Assembly: GCA_015068155.1 (NCBI GenBank)
Contig: SVLC01000015.1
Coordinates: forward strand, 1-41,504
DNA: 41,504 bases
Direction of reading: 5' to 3'
From: Oscillospiraceae bacterium
Lineage (GTDB): Bacteria > Bacillota > Clostridia > Oscillospirales > Oscillospiraceae
A program made the translations under genes and the position numbers. A model generated the notes under the pieces. It was not told the DNA's origin, made no database searches, and saw only the letters and a list, made by a program, of their open reading frames with translations. Of the stretch, positions 1 through 7,366 are shown piece by piece; the first letter of the stretch is position 1; the number at the start of each line of letters is the position of its first letter.

Positions 1-122
1 CCGTCCACCACGCCGTAAATGTAAGAAAAGACCATCATCACAATGGACGGCAATGTAAATTTCAGCAGCCTGCCATAGGTGAAATGATCCGATAATTTGA
101 TGGTTTGCTTTTCTTTCCTCAT
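1..122 (-). CDS. MATE family efflux transporter, N-terminal fragment
   Basis: Partial gene running off the left edge; about 40 codons are visible. The reverse-strand protein opens MRKEKQTIKLSDHFTYGRLL and continues into a hydrophobic stretch (KFTLPSIVMMVFSYIYGVVDG). This is the typical start of MATE (multi antimicrobial extrusion) proteins, which export cationic drugs or metabolites using Na+ or H+ gradients. The start ATG is at 120-122 with an AGAGGGG ribosome site just upstream. A TTGACT-17-TATACT promoter at 165-193 drives it, back to back with the promoter of the ProX-like gene. Substrate cannot be predicted; the family call rests on the N-terminal motif only. Confidence 0.75.
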   Translation of the reverse strand, partial: MRKEKQTIKLSDHFTYGRLLKFTLPSIVMMVFSYIYGVVD

Positions 123-164
123 AGACCCCTCTTTCCGCAGTCACAGGCGGTGGTTTTGTCACAC

Positions 165-193
165 AGTATAGCCGAAATCGGCAGCAAAGTCAA
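165..193 (-). promoter_or_regulatory. Sigma-A type promoter for the MATE gene
   Basis: On the minus strand TTGACT (188-193) and TATACT (165-170) are separated by 17 bp. It lies about 40 bp before the MATE start codon. Confidence 0.7.
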
Positions 194-201
194 CTAATCC
201 C

Positions 202-230
202 TTGCGCATCCGGGCAATCCGTGGTATAAT
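202..230 (+). promoter_or_regulatory. Promoter for the ProX-trmH pair
   Basis: TTGCGC (202-207), 17 bp, then a perfect TATAAT (225-230). A possible TTG start codon at 202 is inside this -35 box, which argues that translation begins at 262 instead. Confidence 0.7.
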
Positions 231-261
231 GCGGAAAAACATTGGAAAGAAGGCATTTTTT

Positions 262-822
262 ATGATCCTACAGCATGGCCGGCCGGAAAATACGGCCGAT
301 CGTTTACCCAAAGAGGTCCGCGTATACGAACTTTTGGACCAGCTGAACATCTCCTATGACCGCATTGACCACGAAGAAGCCAATACCATGGAGATCTGCC
401 TGGCGCTGGAGGCCACGCTTGGCGCGGAGATCTGCAAAAATCTGCTGCTGTGCAACCGGCAATGCACCGATTTTTATATGCTGCTGATGCCCGGCAACAA
501 GCCCTTTAAGACCAAGGACCTTTCCAAGCAGATCGGTTCTTCCCGCCTCAGCTTCGCTTCCGGCGAATACATGGAGCAGTTTCTCGACATCACCCCCGGT
601 TCACTAAGCGTGCTGGGTCTGATGAATGACAAAGAAAATCGGGTGCGGCTGCTCATTGACGAAGAGGTGCTTTCCGGCGAATTCATCGGCTGCCACCCCT
701 GCATCAACACCTCTTCCCTGAAGCTGAAAACTGCCGATGTGGTAAACGTGCTGCTGCCTGCCATGGACCACAGCTATCAGACCGTGGCGCTGCCCAATTA
801 TGCGGAGGAAGAAAATGGCTGA
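262..822 (+). CDS. YbaK/ProX-type aminoacyl-tRNA deacylase (prolyl-tRNA editing family)
   Basis: 186 residues. The family hydrolyses mischarged tRNA (for example Ala- or Cys-tRNA-Pro) in the cytoplasm as a free-standing editing domain. Visible family features are the conserved lysine in KNLLLCNR (59-66), a GSSRLSFAS segment near 92-100, and the glycine/histidine loop GCHPCINTSSLKL (143-155). The length suits the ProX/PrdX group rather than shorter YbaK. The ATG at 262 was chosen because an upstream in-frame TTG lies in the -35 box and a GAAAGAAGG site precedes the ATG. The stop overlaps the downstream methyltransferase start by 8 bp, so the two are translationally coupled. The exact mischarged substrate is not deducible. 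Confidence 0.8.
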   Translation: MILQHGRPENTADRLPKEVRVYELLDQLNISYDRIDHEEANTMEICLALEATLGAEICKNLLLCNRQCTDFYMLLMPGNKPFKTKDLSKQIGSSRLSFASGEYMEQFLDITPGSLSVLGLMNDKENRVRLLIDEEVLSGEFIGCHPCINTSSLKLKTADVVNVLLPAMDHSYQTVALPNYAEEENG

Positions 823-1627
823 TGTCAGGGAAATCACGGATTTTTCCGACCCGGCGCTGGATGTGTACGCCCGGCTGACGGAAGCCCAGCTGATGAACCG
901 GTTCGACCCCAGCAAGGCCCTGTTCATCGCCGAAAGTCCCAAGGTGATCCATCGGGCCCTGGACGGAGGCTATAAGCCGGTATCCATGCTGATGGAGCGA
1001 AAGGATATTGACGGCTCCGCCGCGGAGATCATCGCCCGCTGCCCGGATATCCCGGTGTACACCGCCGATGAGGAGCTGCTGTGCAACCTGACCGGCTACC
1101 ATCTGACCCGGGGCGTGCTGTGCGCTATGAAACGGCCCTCCCTGCCTGCCGTGGAAACGGTTTTGGCCAATGCCCGCCGGGTGGTGGTGCTGGACAATGT
1201 GCAGAATCCCACCAATGTGGGGGCCATTTTCCGTTCCGCCGCGGCTTTGGGCATGGATGCGGTGCTGCTGACCCCGGGCTGCTCCGATCCGCTGTACCGC
1301 CGGGCCGCCAGAGTGAGCATGGGCACGGTGTTCCAGATCCCCTGGACCTTCTTCCCGGAGGGAAAGCCCTGGTACGAGGTTATGCATGCGATTGGCTTTA
1401 AGACCGCCGCTTTGGCATTGAAGGACGATACCCTTTCCATCGACGATCCCCGGCTGCGCGCGGAAGAAAAGCTGGCGCTGGTACTGGGCAGCGAGGGGGA
1501 CGGCCTTTCCGATGAAGCCATCGCCGGCTGCGATTACACCGTAAAGATCCCCATGTATCACGGAGTAGACTCCCTGAATGTTGCCGCCGCCAGCGCCGTG
1601 GCCTTTTGGGAACTCAGAGCAAAATAA
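815..1627 (+). CDS. TrmH/SpoU family RNA 2'-O-ribose methyltransferase
   Basis: 270 residues; cytoplasmic S-adenosylmethionine-dependent enzyme with the SPOUT knot. The three SpoU motifs are in order: motif 1 NVQNPTNVGAIFR (128-140, catalytic Arg140), motif 2 LVLGSEGDGLS (222-232), and motif 3 IPMYHGVDSLNVAAASAV (245-262). An N-terminal substrate-binding segment of about 110 residues precedes the catalytic domain, as in 23S rRNA or tRNA guanosine methyltransferases. The ATG at 815 follows GGAGGAAG; an earlier in-frame start at 800 lacks a ribosome site. It overlaps the ProX-like gene, so both likely act on stable RNA. Target (rRNA or tRNA) is unknown. Confidence 0.9.
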   Translation: MADVREITDFSDPALDVYARLTEAQLMNRFDPSKALFIAESPKVIHRALDGGYKPVSMLMERKDIDGSAAEIIARCPDIPVYTADEELLCNLTGYHLTRGVLCAMKRPSLPAVETVLANARRVVVLDNVQNPTNVGAIFRSAAALGMDAVLLTPGCSDPLYRRAARVSMGTVFQIPWTFFPEGKPWYEVMHAIGFKTAALALKDDTLSIDDPRLRAEEKLALVLGSEGDGLSDEAIAGCDYTVKIPMYHGVDSLNVAAASAVAFWELRAK

Positions 1628-1634
1628 GATATGC

Positions 1635-1666
1635 AAAATCGGCACCCAAACCGGGTGCCGATTTTT
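1635..1666 (+). terminator. Intrinsic terminator, probably bidirectional
   Basis: A 13-bp perfect stem (1635-1647 with 1653-1665) has a 5-nt loop and flanking A and T runs on both sides. It serves the trmH-type gene and the convergent lipoprotein gene. Confidence 0.9.
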
Positions 1667-1683
1667 ACTGTTCAAAGTGCTGT

Positions 1684-2079
1684 TTAAGGAATAGTTGGTG
1701 ATTCCTTTTCCTCCTTGAGGAAATCATCGATGCTTTCGGTTCTAATATCAATTTCCCGATATCCATCCGTTGATTCACCAACCTTAATCGCTGTTGACAG
1801 TCTAATTGATGAAATGTACGAATCCGGCCATCCGCTCACCGTTAATAAGTATTTATCTTCCACCAAATAACTCCGGTTCAGGATGCCACTACCATATTCT
1901 GCAAGCTGCACATAGGGCTCAAAGTCGCTCCACCAAATATCCTCGCCCTTTTCCGCGATCACCTTTAATTCATCGATCGTTAATTCATTCTTCAGTTCCT
2001 CAGGCGTGTGGCCTTCTGAGCAGCCCACCAAACTCAAAACACAAAGGATCACCAGCGCCAAAGCGATGTATTTTTTCAT
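1684..2079 (-). CDS. Small lipoprotein of unknown function
   Basis: 131 residues. The N-terminus MKKYIALALVILCVLSLVGC is a clear lipoprotein signal with lipobox LVGC (Cys20), so the protein should be lipid-anchored on the outer face of the membrane. The rest is acidic with no recognised domain; a central YLLTVSGWPDSYISSIRLS segment looks beta-rich. A GGAGG ribosome site precedes the ATG. It is the last of three small minus-strand genes for exported or membrane proteins with AT-rich composition. Function unknown. Confidence 0.75.
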   Translation of the reverse strand: MKKYIALALVILCVLSLVGCSEGHTPEELKNELTIDELKVIAEKGEDIWWSDFEPYVQLAEYGSGILNRSYLVEDKYLLTVSGWPDSYISSIRLSTAIKVGESTDGYREIDIRTESIDDFLKEEKESPTIP

Positions 2080-2128
2080 ACGATCCCTCCTATATCTATT
2101 TTAATTCTGGTTGCATTTGCTTATAACA

Positions 2129-2602
2129 TCAATCTGCTGCGCCGTAGTCGGTTCTGAAATAGTAATAATGCTCAGCCCCATCGGTGTCTTTCACGCACAC
2201 GAGATAGGACCAAATGGGATAATCAGCGGTCCAATCGTCCCCATCGTACCACCAATCTGTGGATACCGTTACGGTTTTACCGTCAAAAGAGGTTTTTACC
2301 GCCAGGTAAATCGCGCCGCGCTGTTCAAAGGTGGCATTCTGGGGATCCACCGCGGAGGTTTTAGTGACTGCGCAGGAGGCGATCTCAAAATCGGTTCGAA
2401 AGGATACGCTTGTGATCTTATTTTCGCCTTCTGCAGCAATGGGATCGTGCTTGGTTTGATATTCTTTGGTGACATTTACAAACTTTTCTTCGGAATACGC
2501 GCCCACCCATGCTTCCATCACGCCGTTCGTTTGTTCCCTGCCGCATCCTGCGAAGGAAACAGCAAGGATCGCCGCAAGAAGAAGCACTTTGATTTTACGC
2601 AT
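2129..2602 (-). CDS. Small lipoprotein of unknown function
   Basis: 157 residues from the ATG at 2600-2602, which has an AAAGGGGA ribosome site. An open frame extends 10 codons upstream, but that extension would destroy the signal peptide. MRKIKVLLLAAILAVSFAGC is a lipoprotein signal with lipobox SFAGC. The mature part has several aromatic and acidic stretches (DWWYDGDDWTADYPIW) and no domain I recognise. It lies 49 bp upstream of the other lipoprotein and 26 bp downstream of the 82-residue membrane protein, suggesting one transcript. Function unknown. Confidence 0.75.
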   Translation of the reverse strand: MRKIKVLLLAAILAVSFAGCGREQTNGVMEAWVGAYSEEKFVNVTKEYQTKHDPIAAEGENKITSVSFRTDFEIASCAVTKTSAVDPQNATFEQRGAIYLAVKTSFDGKTVTVSTDWWYDGDDWTADYPIWSYLVCVKDTDGAEHYYYFRTDYGAAD

Positions 2603-2628
2603 AAAATTCCCCTTTCCGCTTTCAATTA

Positions 2629-2877
2629 TCACAATTCTAAGTGCGGTTTTGTGTTGTTATATACTTCTTTGCCAAGAATCTCAATGATGATGCCGTTAAT
2701 ATACTCCGGTTCTGCTTCATTGTCAAAATACGCAGGATTGATCCTGTGTACATCATAAACCGAATAAAGCACCGCTTTGTATTCTGTGGTTCCGCCATCG
2801 TTATACTGCCGCGGAATCGGAATCAGCAGTATCAGCAATACGATCAACAGGATGATCCATATCATTCGCTTTTTCAT
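2629..2877 (-). CDS. Small membrane-anchored protein, unknown
   Basis: 82 residues. A strongly hydrophobic N-terminal helix (residues about 5-21, MIWIILLIVLLILLIPI) is followed by a short polar domain, giving a single-pass anchored or secreted protein. The ATG at 2875-2877 lies 9 nt after AGGAGG; a GTG two codons earlier is too close to that site. It is first of three small minus-strand genes. A perfect 19-bp palindrome at 2932-2950 lies upstream. No family recognised. Confidence 0.65.
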   Translation of the reverse strand: MKKRMIWIILLIVLLILLIPIPRQYNDGGTTEYKAVLYSVYDVHRINPAYFDNEAEPEYINGIIIEILGKEVYNNTKPHLEL

Positions 2878-2931
2878 AGGCACATACCTCCTTATTTATT
2901 TCCCCTCTACCATATAAACGCAGAAAACCGG

Positions 2932-2950
2932 GATTTTACTCAGTAAAATC
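2932..2950. promoter_or_regulatory. Perfect 19-bp palindrome, possible operator
   Basis: GATTTTACT-C-AGTAAAATC is perfectly symmetric and sits about 55 bp upstream of the small membrane protein start. It could be an operator or, less likely, a plus-strand hairpin terminator, since a T run follows but no plus gene precedes it. Confidence 0.4.
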
Positions 2951-2962
2951 GGAATTTTTTTC

Positions 2963-2990
2963 GGGACGTCGTGGGCGCCGTCCCCTACAA
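2963..2990. repeat. GTAGGG-type palindromic repeat, half element
   Basis: GGGACG (2963-2968) pairs with CGTCCC (2979-2984), followed by CCCTACA. It matches the right end of the other dispersed elements in this window. Confidence 0.6.
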
Positions 2991-3052
2991 TGGGTGTACG
3001 ATAAACGGAAATTTACAGTTCTTTGACATGCTGAATGAACAAAGAACGCCGC

Positions 3053-3188
3053 TGTAGGGAAAGGCTATGGCCTTTCCGACTATGTTTCGACCATTGCGCT
3101 GTAAAACATTCCGAATCGCTGCCATTTTGGAATACCCGGCAAAGTACATTTCGATAGGTTAACGGCGAGGTCATAACCTCGCCCTACC
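3053..3188. repeat. GTAGGG-type palindromic repeat, composite
   Basis: The left end TGTAGGG begins a hairpin with arms GGAAAGGC (3058-3065) and GCCTTTCC (3070-3077). The right end has hairpin GGCGAGGT (3164-3171) with ACCTCGCC (3176-3183) and finishes CCCTACC. Together with the half element at 2963 this explains most of the 330-bp gap between the small-protein cluster and the 72-residue gene; no gene is seen in it. Confidence 0.6.
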
Positions 3189-3209
3189 AAAGCCAACAGA
3201 TTCGGGCCG

Positions 3210-3428
3210 TTACTCCGTAAAAATATAGCGGGTGATATAGCCGTGGCCGTCGCCGGTGGTGATGATCACGCTGCCGTCAGCTTCGGAAATATCCAAAATC
3301 GGCAGCGGGGCATTGGCCTTGACCCAGGCGACCGGACTGTCGGTTTCCACATCCCGGAAGCTGCGCTGGGCATATTCCGAGCCGCCGCAGGGGTTCATGG
3401 CTTCGATACACAGTTCATATTCCTTCAT
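3210..3428 (-). CDS. Small hypothetical protein
   Basis: 72 residues, no signal peptide or membrane helix; beta-rich by eye (ADGSVIITTGDGHGYITRYIF). It has a good GGAGGAAACCAA ribosome site, and its ATG overlaps the stop of the DUF523 gene by 4 bp, so it is translationally coupled to it. No family recognised. The coupling and ribosome site are the evidence that it is real. Confidence 0.65.
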   Translation of the reverse strand: MKEYELCIEAMNPCGGSEYAQRSFRDVETDSPVAWVKANAPLPILDISEADGSVIITTGDGHGYITRYIFTE

Positions 3429-3856
3429 TTGGTTTCCTCCAAATCTTCATTATCCAAAACAAGATACCCGGCATCCAAAAGCGCTTGCGCCAGCACACCG
3501 GCGCCATCCAACAATTGACCGGAAAATGTGCCGTCGTAGATCTGATGTACGCCGCAGGTGGGACTGCGGGCCTTGAGAACGGCGCATTGGACATCTTCCT
3601 CTTTGATTTGCTCCATGATCTCCGCCACCGCCCTGCGGATGGCTACATCCACTACCAGGCCGTCCTTGCGGGTGACGATGCCGTCTTTCAGTTCAATGGT
3701 AATACGGGGGATCCCCAGACCTGCCAGCACCTCCGGGCAAACCGGGATCACTTCCCTGCCCTCGCACAAAGCCGCCACCCGTGGGTCATAGTTATTGCCG
3801 CCGTTGTATTTGCAGTTTTCGCCCAATAAGCAGGCGCTGACGATGACTTTTCTCAT
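3425..3856 (-). CDS. DUF523 family protein
   Basis: 143 residues, cytoplasmic. The DUF523 signature is complete: SACLLGENCKYNGG (7-20, Cys9 and Cys15), CPE (40-42) and KARSPTCG (95-102, Cys101). The four conserved cysteines suggest metal or Fe-S binding, though the biochemical role of the family is not established. The ATG follows AAGGAG. It is the middle gene of a three-gene minus-strand unit (371-residue membrane protein, DUF523, 72-residue protein) with 11-bp and 4-bp-overlap junctions. Confidence 0.85.
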   Translation of the reverse strand: MRKVIVSACLLGENCKYNGGNNYDPRVAALCEGREVIPVCPEVLAGLGIPRITIELKDGIVTRKDGLVVDVAIRRAVAEIMEQIKEEDVQCAVLKARSPTCGVHQIYDGTFSGQLLDGAGVLAQALLDAGYLVLDNEDLEETK

Positions 3857-3867
3857 AACATCACTCC

Positions 3868-4983
3868 TTAGAATGATATGGAGTCCTTTTTAAAGAACGC
3901 ATACACCACCCATTTGGGGTATTTGCCCGGATTGCAACCTATCCGATAAGTGAGCCAGGCAAGCGCCAGGAATAGCACCAACATACCTCCAAACAATGCC
4001 AAAACAGTCCACGCACCCTCTTGAGAATATTGATTGGAATCTTCCATGCTTCTGTAGACCACGCCGTCGGCAGACAGTTCACGGATATGATAGTAGGGTT
4101 CACCATCGTCCGGCTCATAGGATTCCGTCCACACCACAAACACTGTTCCACCGTCGCATTTTTCGGTAAGTCCCTGAAAATCGGACAAATATTCCTCATA
4201 GCCGCCAATCTTGAACCGGATTTCCATACCTTCGGCACACAGCCAAAGCGTATCCTTTTCGGTCTGCCATTGGCAGAAGGTGACTGTCTGCAGTTGGCAA
4301 TCCTCCCGTGTAATGGGTTTAAACCCCACAATACAGCAGGCAACCGATATGCCCACCCAAAACACCAATAGGAGTATAAACGCAATCAAGAATTCGCTGG
4401 GATTATGGACATGGGCAGAAAAGCTACCCTTGTCGGTGTCCTTCTTGGCCTTTCTAATTTCCTCCCAACGGTTTGTCAATTCTCTGCCATTGTTGTATTG
4501 GGCATACCCGGCTTTGGCCTGACAAAGAAAATCTGTGGCATTTTTTGACATCCAGTCTACCGTGATGGTTTTTCCACAGGCATATAACTTCAAATCTGTA
4601 CCACCGCTTTGCGTAAAACGATAACCGGTCAACTGGTCATATGTAAAGCTACGTTGCATTTTCAGAATGTTATATTGCGTAAATCCCTGATGATCATAGA
4701 CAATATGGCAATTTTTCCATCCCATCATCAAGGCAACGCCAAGTAGCAGGAACGCAGCAAAACATATTATGGTGAGCACTCCAACATCCGGCTCTGCTAC
4801 CGCAAACCACCCCGCGACCAAGAAGACCGCGCCACAGATCACGCCGACCCACAGAAGATACGAAGATAAATAGGTAGCCTTTTGATTGCTTAGTTCCTTG
4901 CGGCGGGCACACTCCCGGATGCAGCCAAACCCCGTCCAGAGAAAGAGTATTGTCATTACGATCATGATCACAAATCCTGCCAT
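3868..4983 (-). CDS. Multi-pass membrane protein, unknown
   Basis: 371 residues. Hydrophobic helices are visible at about 2-20, 42-62 and 68-90, then near 198-220 and 328-350. A soluble region between the third and fourth helices (about 90-195) resembles bacterial PH-like membrane-protein domains: an HIVYDHQGFTQYNILKMQ-type strand pattern and TYDQLTGYRF. A second soluble domain (about 225-320, acidic) lies between the fourth and fifth helices. The ribosome site AAAGGTGG and a TTGACA-18-TATAAT promoter (5007-5036) support the start. No assigned function; AT-richer than the housekeeping genes to the right. Confidence 0.75.
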   Translation of the reverse strand: MAGFVIMIVMTILFLWTGFGCIRECARRKELSNQKATYLSSYLLWVGVICGAVFLVAGWFAVAEPDVGVLTIICFAAFLLLGVALMMGWKNCHIVYDHQGFTQYNILKMQRSFTYDQLTGYRFTQSGGTDLKLYACGKTITVDWMSKNATDFLCQAKAGYAQYNNGRELTNRWEEIRKAKKDTDKGSFSAHVHNPSEFLIAFILLLVFWVGISVACCIVGFKPITREDCQLQTVTFCQWQTEKDTLWLCAEGMEIRFKIGGYEEYLSDFQGLTEKCDGGTVFVVWTESYEPDDGEPYYHIRELSADGVVYRSMEDSNQYSQEGAWTVLALFGGMLVLFLALAWLTYRIGCNPGKYPKWVVYAFFKKDSISF

Positions 4984-5006
4984 ATTCTCGCCACCTTTCT
5001 AAGAAA

Positions 5007-5036
5007 ATTATATCACAACCAACGGCGATCTGTCAA
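5007..5036 (-). promoter_or_regulatory. Consensus promoter for the membrane protein-DUF523 unit
   Basis: On the minus strand TTGACA (5031-5036) and TATAAT (5007-5012) are 18 bp apart, about 25 bp before the start codon. Confidence 0.75.
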
Positions 5037-5068
5037 ATTGCGTTTAATCGGACTGCTTGGTTTCTATC

Positions 5069-5120
5069 GTAGGGGGCGCATCACGATGCGCCCGCGGGCG
5101 ATTCCTGAATCGCCCCTACA
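5069..5120. repeat. Complete GTAGGG...CCCTACA double-hairpin repeat
   Basis: GTAGGG opens the element. Two perfect 9-bp hairpins follow: GGGCGCATC/GATGCGCCC (5074-5093) and GGGCGATTC/GAATCGCCC (5096-5115). The element closes with CCTACA. It is the clearest copy of this repeat type in the window and sits between divergent transcription units. Confidence 0.75.
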
Positions 5121-5128
5121 ATTTTCTA

Positions 5129-5157
5129 TTGACATTCTCGATATTCGAGAATATAAT
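5129..5157 (+). promoter_or_regulatory. Perfect consensus promoter of the PadR-DUF2812 operon
   Basis: TTGACA (5129-5134), 17-bp spacer, TATAAT (5152-5157). The whole spacer is the operator palindrome at 5135-5151, so repressor binding would block RNA polymerase directly. Confidence 0.9.
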
Positions 5158-5183
5158 AGCATTGAGCATACTCGATATTCGAG
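5135..5183. promoter_or_regulatory. Twin PadR operators
   Basis: Site 1 (5135-5151) is the perfect palindrome TTCTCGATATTCGAGAA, filling the promoter spacer. Site 2 (5171-5183) repeats the core CTCGATATTCGAG just before the ribosome site. Centres are 34 bp apart, about three helical turns, consistent with cooperative binding. The downstream PadR gene is the obvious candidate regulator. Confidence 0.8.
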
Positions 5184-5200
5184 AATAGGAGGTGATGCGG

Positions 5201-5524
5201 ATGCCCAGAGCAAAATTTCAAACGTTGACAGAGCAGATGTTTTACATCCTGCTGTGCCTAAAAAATGAGTGCTACGGTTTGGATATTTTGGACCGGGTGC
5301 CCGCTATGACAAACGGTCGGGTAACGGTGGGCTCCGGTACGCTGTACAACCTTCTGGAACAATTCCTGGCAGAGGGCATGATCCGGCAGACCCGCGTGGA
5401 GGGCCGTCGGCGAAGCTACATTCTGACACAGCACGGCATGGACATGCTGCAGAAGGAATATGATCGGATCCTAGCCCAAACCTGGGACTACTACCGCATT
5501 TTCGGAGAGGGGGAACAAAAATGA
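5201..5524 (+). CDS. PadR family transcriptional regulator
   Basis: 107 residues, a stand-alone winged helix. LTEQMFYILLCLKNECYGLDILDRV (about 8-32) and the hallmark GSGTLYNLLEQFLAEGMIRQ with RRRSYILTQHG define PadR. These proteins dimerise through the C-terminal helix and repress promoters until a ligand binds or a partner titrates them. The ATG at 5201 is 8 nt after AGGAGG; upstream GTG/ATG codons at 5192 and 5195 overlap or crowd that site. The stop overlaps the DUF2812 gene by 4 bp. Twin palindromes in its own promoter indicate autoregulation. Ligand unknown; DUF2812 partners are commonly proposed to work with the PadR. Confidence 0.93.
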   Translation: MPRAKFQTLTEQMFYILLCLKNECYGLDILDRVPAMTNGRVTVGSGTLYNLLEQFLAEGMIRQTRVEGRRRSYILTQHGMDMLQKEYDRILAQTWDYYRIFGEGEQK

Positions 5525-6828
5525 AGGACAAAAAACTCGTCCAGATTTCCTTTGCGTTCTATGACCGGGATAATTTGGCAAAATATTTGGAAGAACAGGC
5601 CGCTGCAGGCTGGTTGATAGAATCTTACAGCTTAAATCACATTCGTTTCCGACAGATCCGTCCCGAAAAGCTGCGCTTTTCCATCATATATTACCATACG
5701 CCCGTCACCGCAAATTGCCTGACCAACGAACAGATGGAATATTTGGAATTCTGCGCCCGGACCGGCTGGTATCTGGTAGCCGCCGAACGCAGAATGCTGA
5801 TAATGGCCAACCAAGCGGAACATCCCATTCCCATCGAAACGGATCCCGAAATACAACTGGAAAACATCCATAAATCCGTGAAAAAGCAGCATATCCGCAA
5901 TCTGATCCTGTACATCGCCATGGGAGTGCTGTACTTTATTTGGTCAGCCTATATGGGTGTTGTTTACCTGTTTGCAAGCGCGACACCGCCCACGCATTTT
6001 TTAGTGATGGGCGCCTGGTACTGCGCCCTGGGACTTCCGGATATGATCGGCTACTATATTTGGCGGCGCAAGGCCAGGGCTGCCGCGGCAGAGGGCACTT
6101 TTTACAGCGGCGTACCTTCCAATTGCCTTTTTTACATTGCCATGTTGCTTGTCTTTGCATTCTGCGCTGCCCTACTGGTAATTCACAGCTACGGAATCAA
6201 CCCCGTCTTGAACGGCATCATCATTACCATCATAACCATCGGTATAATTTGCGGAGTTTACTGCCTGCTGGGGCGCCAATTATCTAAAATATCCGCCGGT
6301 GTGTGCCGTAGTATTGTCACGATGGGATTAACCGCTTTTTTGATTCTGTCGATTTTGATTCCGGTAGGCTTCTCCACCGTGTATTCCTTCAACCACGGCC
6401 AAGGCAGCGTCCTTGCCAATCCTCCGGATATGCCAATGTCCGTCACAGAACTGACAGGTGCAAGCTTTGATGACTACATCACCCGAAAATACACCGGCGG
6501 TTCTCTTCTGCTATCGCAGGATGAGTATCTGCAATATGCTGTATCAGGGTGTCCGGATTTTTGTTACACCATTACCTATGTCCATGCGGATTTTCTTTAC
6601 GATGCCTGTCAAAAAGACCTTTTGAAGGATTTTGCAAAGCGCGGAGAGGCCATCACCGCAGATGCATCCGGCTGGAACGCCGATGCCGCCTATCAGCTTT
6701 ATGAACACGGTTCTGTCCAGCATAATTATCTGCTGTGCTATGACGGATATTTTGTAGAGATCCTGTTTGGTTGGGCGCCCACGCCGGAACAGATAGCCAT
6801 AGTTGCGCAGAAGCTTTCCGACATATAA
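5521..6828 (+). CDS. DUF2812 domain membrane protein
   Basis: 435 residues. The N-terminal cytoplasmic DUF2812 domain (about 1-110) includes AKYLEEQAAAGWLIES and LEFCARTGWYLVAAERRMLIM, two similar aromatic units. Five membrane helices follow at about 128-152, 160-182, 202-226, 233-253 and 273-291. The C-terminal 140 residues appear extracytoplasmic. It is translationally coupled to the PadR gene, a very common pairing in Firmicutes. The family's biochemical role is not established; one inference is membrane sensing that influences PadR. Domain call is firm, function is not. Confidence 0.85.
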   Translation: MKDKKLVQISFAFYDRDNLAKYLEEQAAAGWLIESYSLNHIRFRQIRPEKLRFSIIYYHTPVTANCLTNEQMEYLEFCARTGWYLVAAERRMLIMANQAEHPIPIETDPEIQLENIHKSVKKQHIRNLILYIAMGVLYFIWSAYMGVVYLFASATPPTHFLVMGAWYCALGLPDMIGYYIWRRKARAAAAEGTFYSGVPSNCLFYIAMLLVFAFCAALLVIHSYGINPVLNGIIITIITIGIICGVYCLLGRQLSKISAGVCRSIVTMGLTAFLILSILIPVGFSTVYSFNHGQGSVLANPPDMPMSVTELTGASFDDYITRKYTGGSLLLSQDEYLQYAVSGCPDFCYTITYVHADFLYDACQKDLLKDFAKRGEAITADASGWNADAAYQLYEHGSVQHNYLLCYDGYFVEILFGWAPTPEQIAIVAQKLSDI

Positions 6829-6847
6829 AACGCCACGATAATCCCAT

Positions 6848-6876
6848 TTGCATTTTATAAAAAGCTGTGTTATAAT
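6848..6876 (+). promoter_or_regulatory. Promoter (TTGCAT type) for the C_GCAxxG_C_C gene
   Basis: TTGCAT (6848-6853), 17 bp, TATAAT (6871-6876). One of five promoters here with the same variant -35 hexamer. Confidence 0.8.
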
Positions 6877-6904
6877 GGCAGAAATATGCTCAGGAGGTAA
6901 TGAT

Positions 6905-7354
6905 ATGACAAGAGCAGAATATGCAGCCCAGCTCTTCACCGAGGGTTATAACTGCGCCCAGGCGGTGGCCGTGGCCTTTTGTGATGTGACCGGTTTCACC
7001 AAAGAACAGACCGCCAGGATGGTCTCCCCCTTCGGCGGCGGCTTCGGCCGTCTGCGGGAGGTATGCGGCGCCGTCAGCGGCATGACCTTTGTATTCGGCT
7101 GTCTTTACGGTTATGATGCCCCCAACCCCGATGCCCAAATGACGGTCTATCAGACCGAGCAGGCTCTGGCCGTCAAATTCCGGGAGCAGGCCGGCAGCAT
7201 CGTTTGCCGGGACATTCTGAAAAATCCCCCCTCCGATCCCGCCCCCACCCCCCGCACCGCGGAATACTATGCCCTGCGGCCCTGCGCTAGAATGGTATAT
7301 CTGGCCACATCCATTTTGGATGACTACATCGCAGAACACCCCATTGAGAAATAA
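6905..7354 (+). CDS. C_GCAxxG_C_C family protein (putative redox/metal protein)
   Basis: 149 residues. The family is named for its spaced cysteines: here Cys17 (GYNCAQAV), Cys26, the glycine patch GGGFGR (44-49), the CGAVSG core (Cys54), Cys66, then cysteines in VCRDIL and RPCARMV. The pattern suggests metal, haem or disulfide chemistry; some family members are annotated as redox-active, but no reaction is established. The ATG at 6905 follows AGGAGG; the longer open frame begins inside the promoter. A small membrane protein gene starts 12 bp downstream and is probably co-transcribed. Confidence 0.85.
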   Translation: MTRAEYAAQLFTEGYNCAQAVAVAFCDVTGFTKEQTARMVSPFGGGFGRLREVCGAVSGMTFVFGCLYGYDAPNPDAQMTVYQTEQALAVKFREQAGSIVCRDILKNPPSDPAPTPRTAEYYALRPCARMVYLATSILDDYIAEHPIEK

Positions 7355-7366
7355 AGGAGCTTTTTT

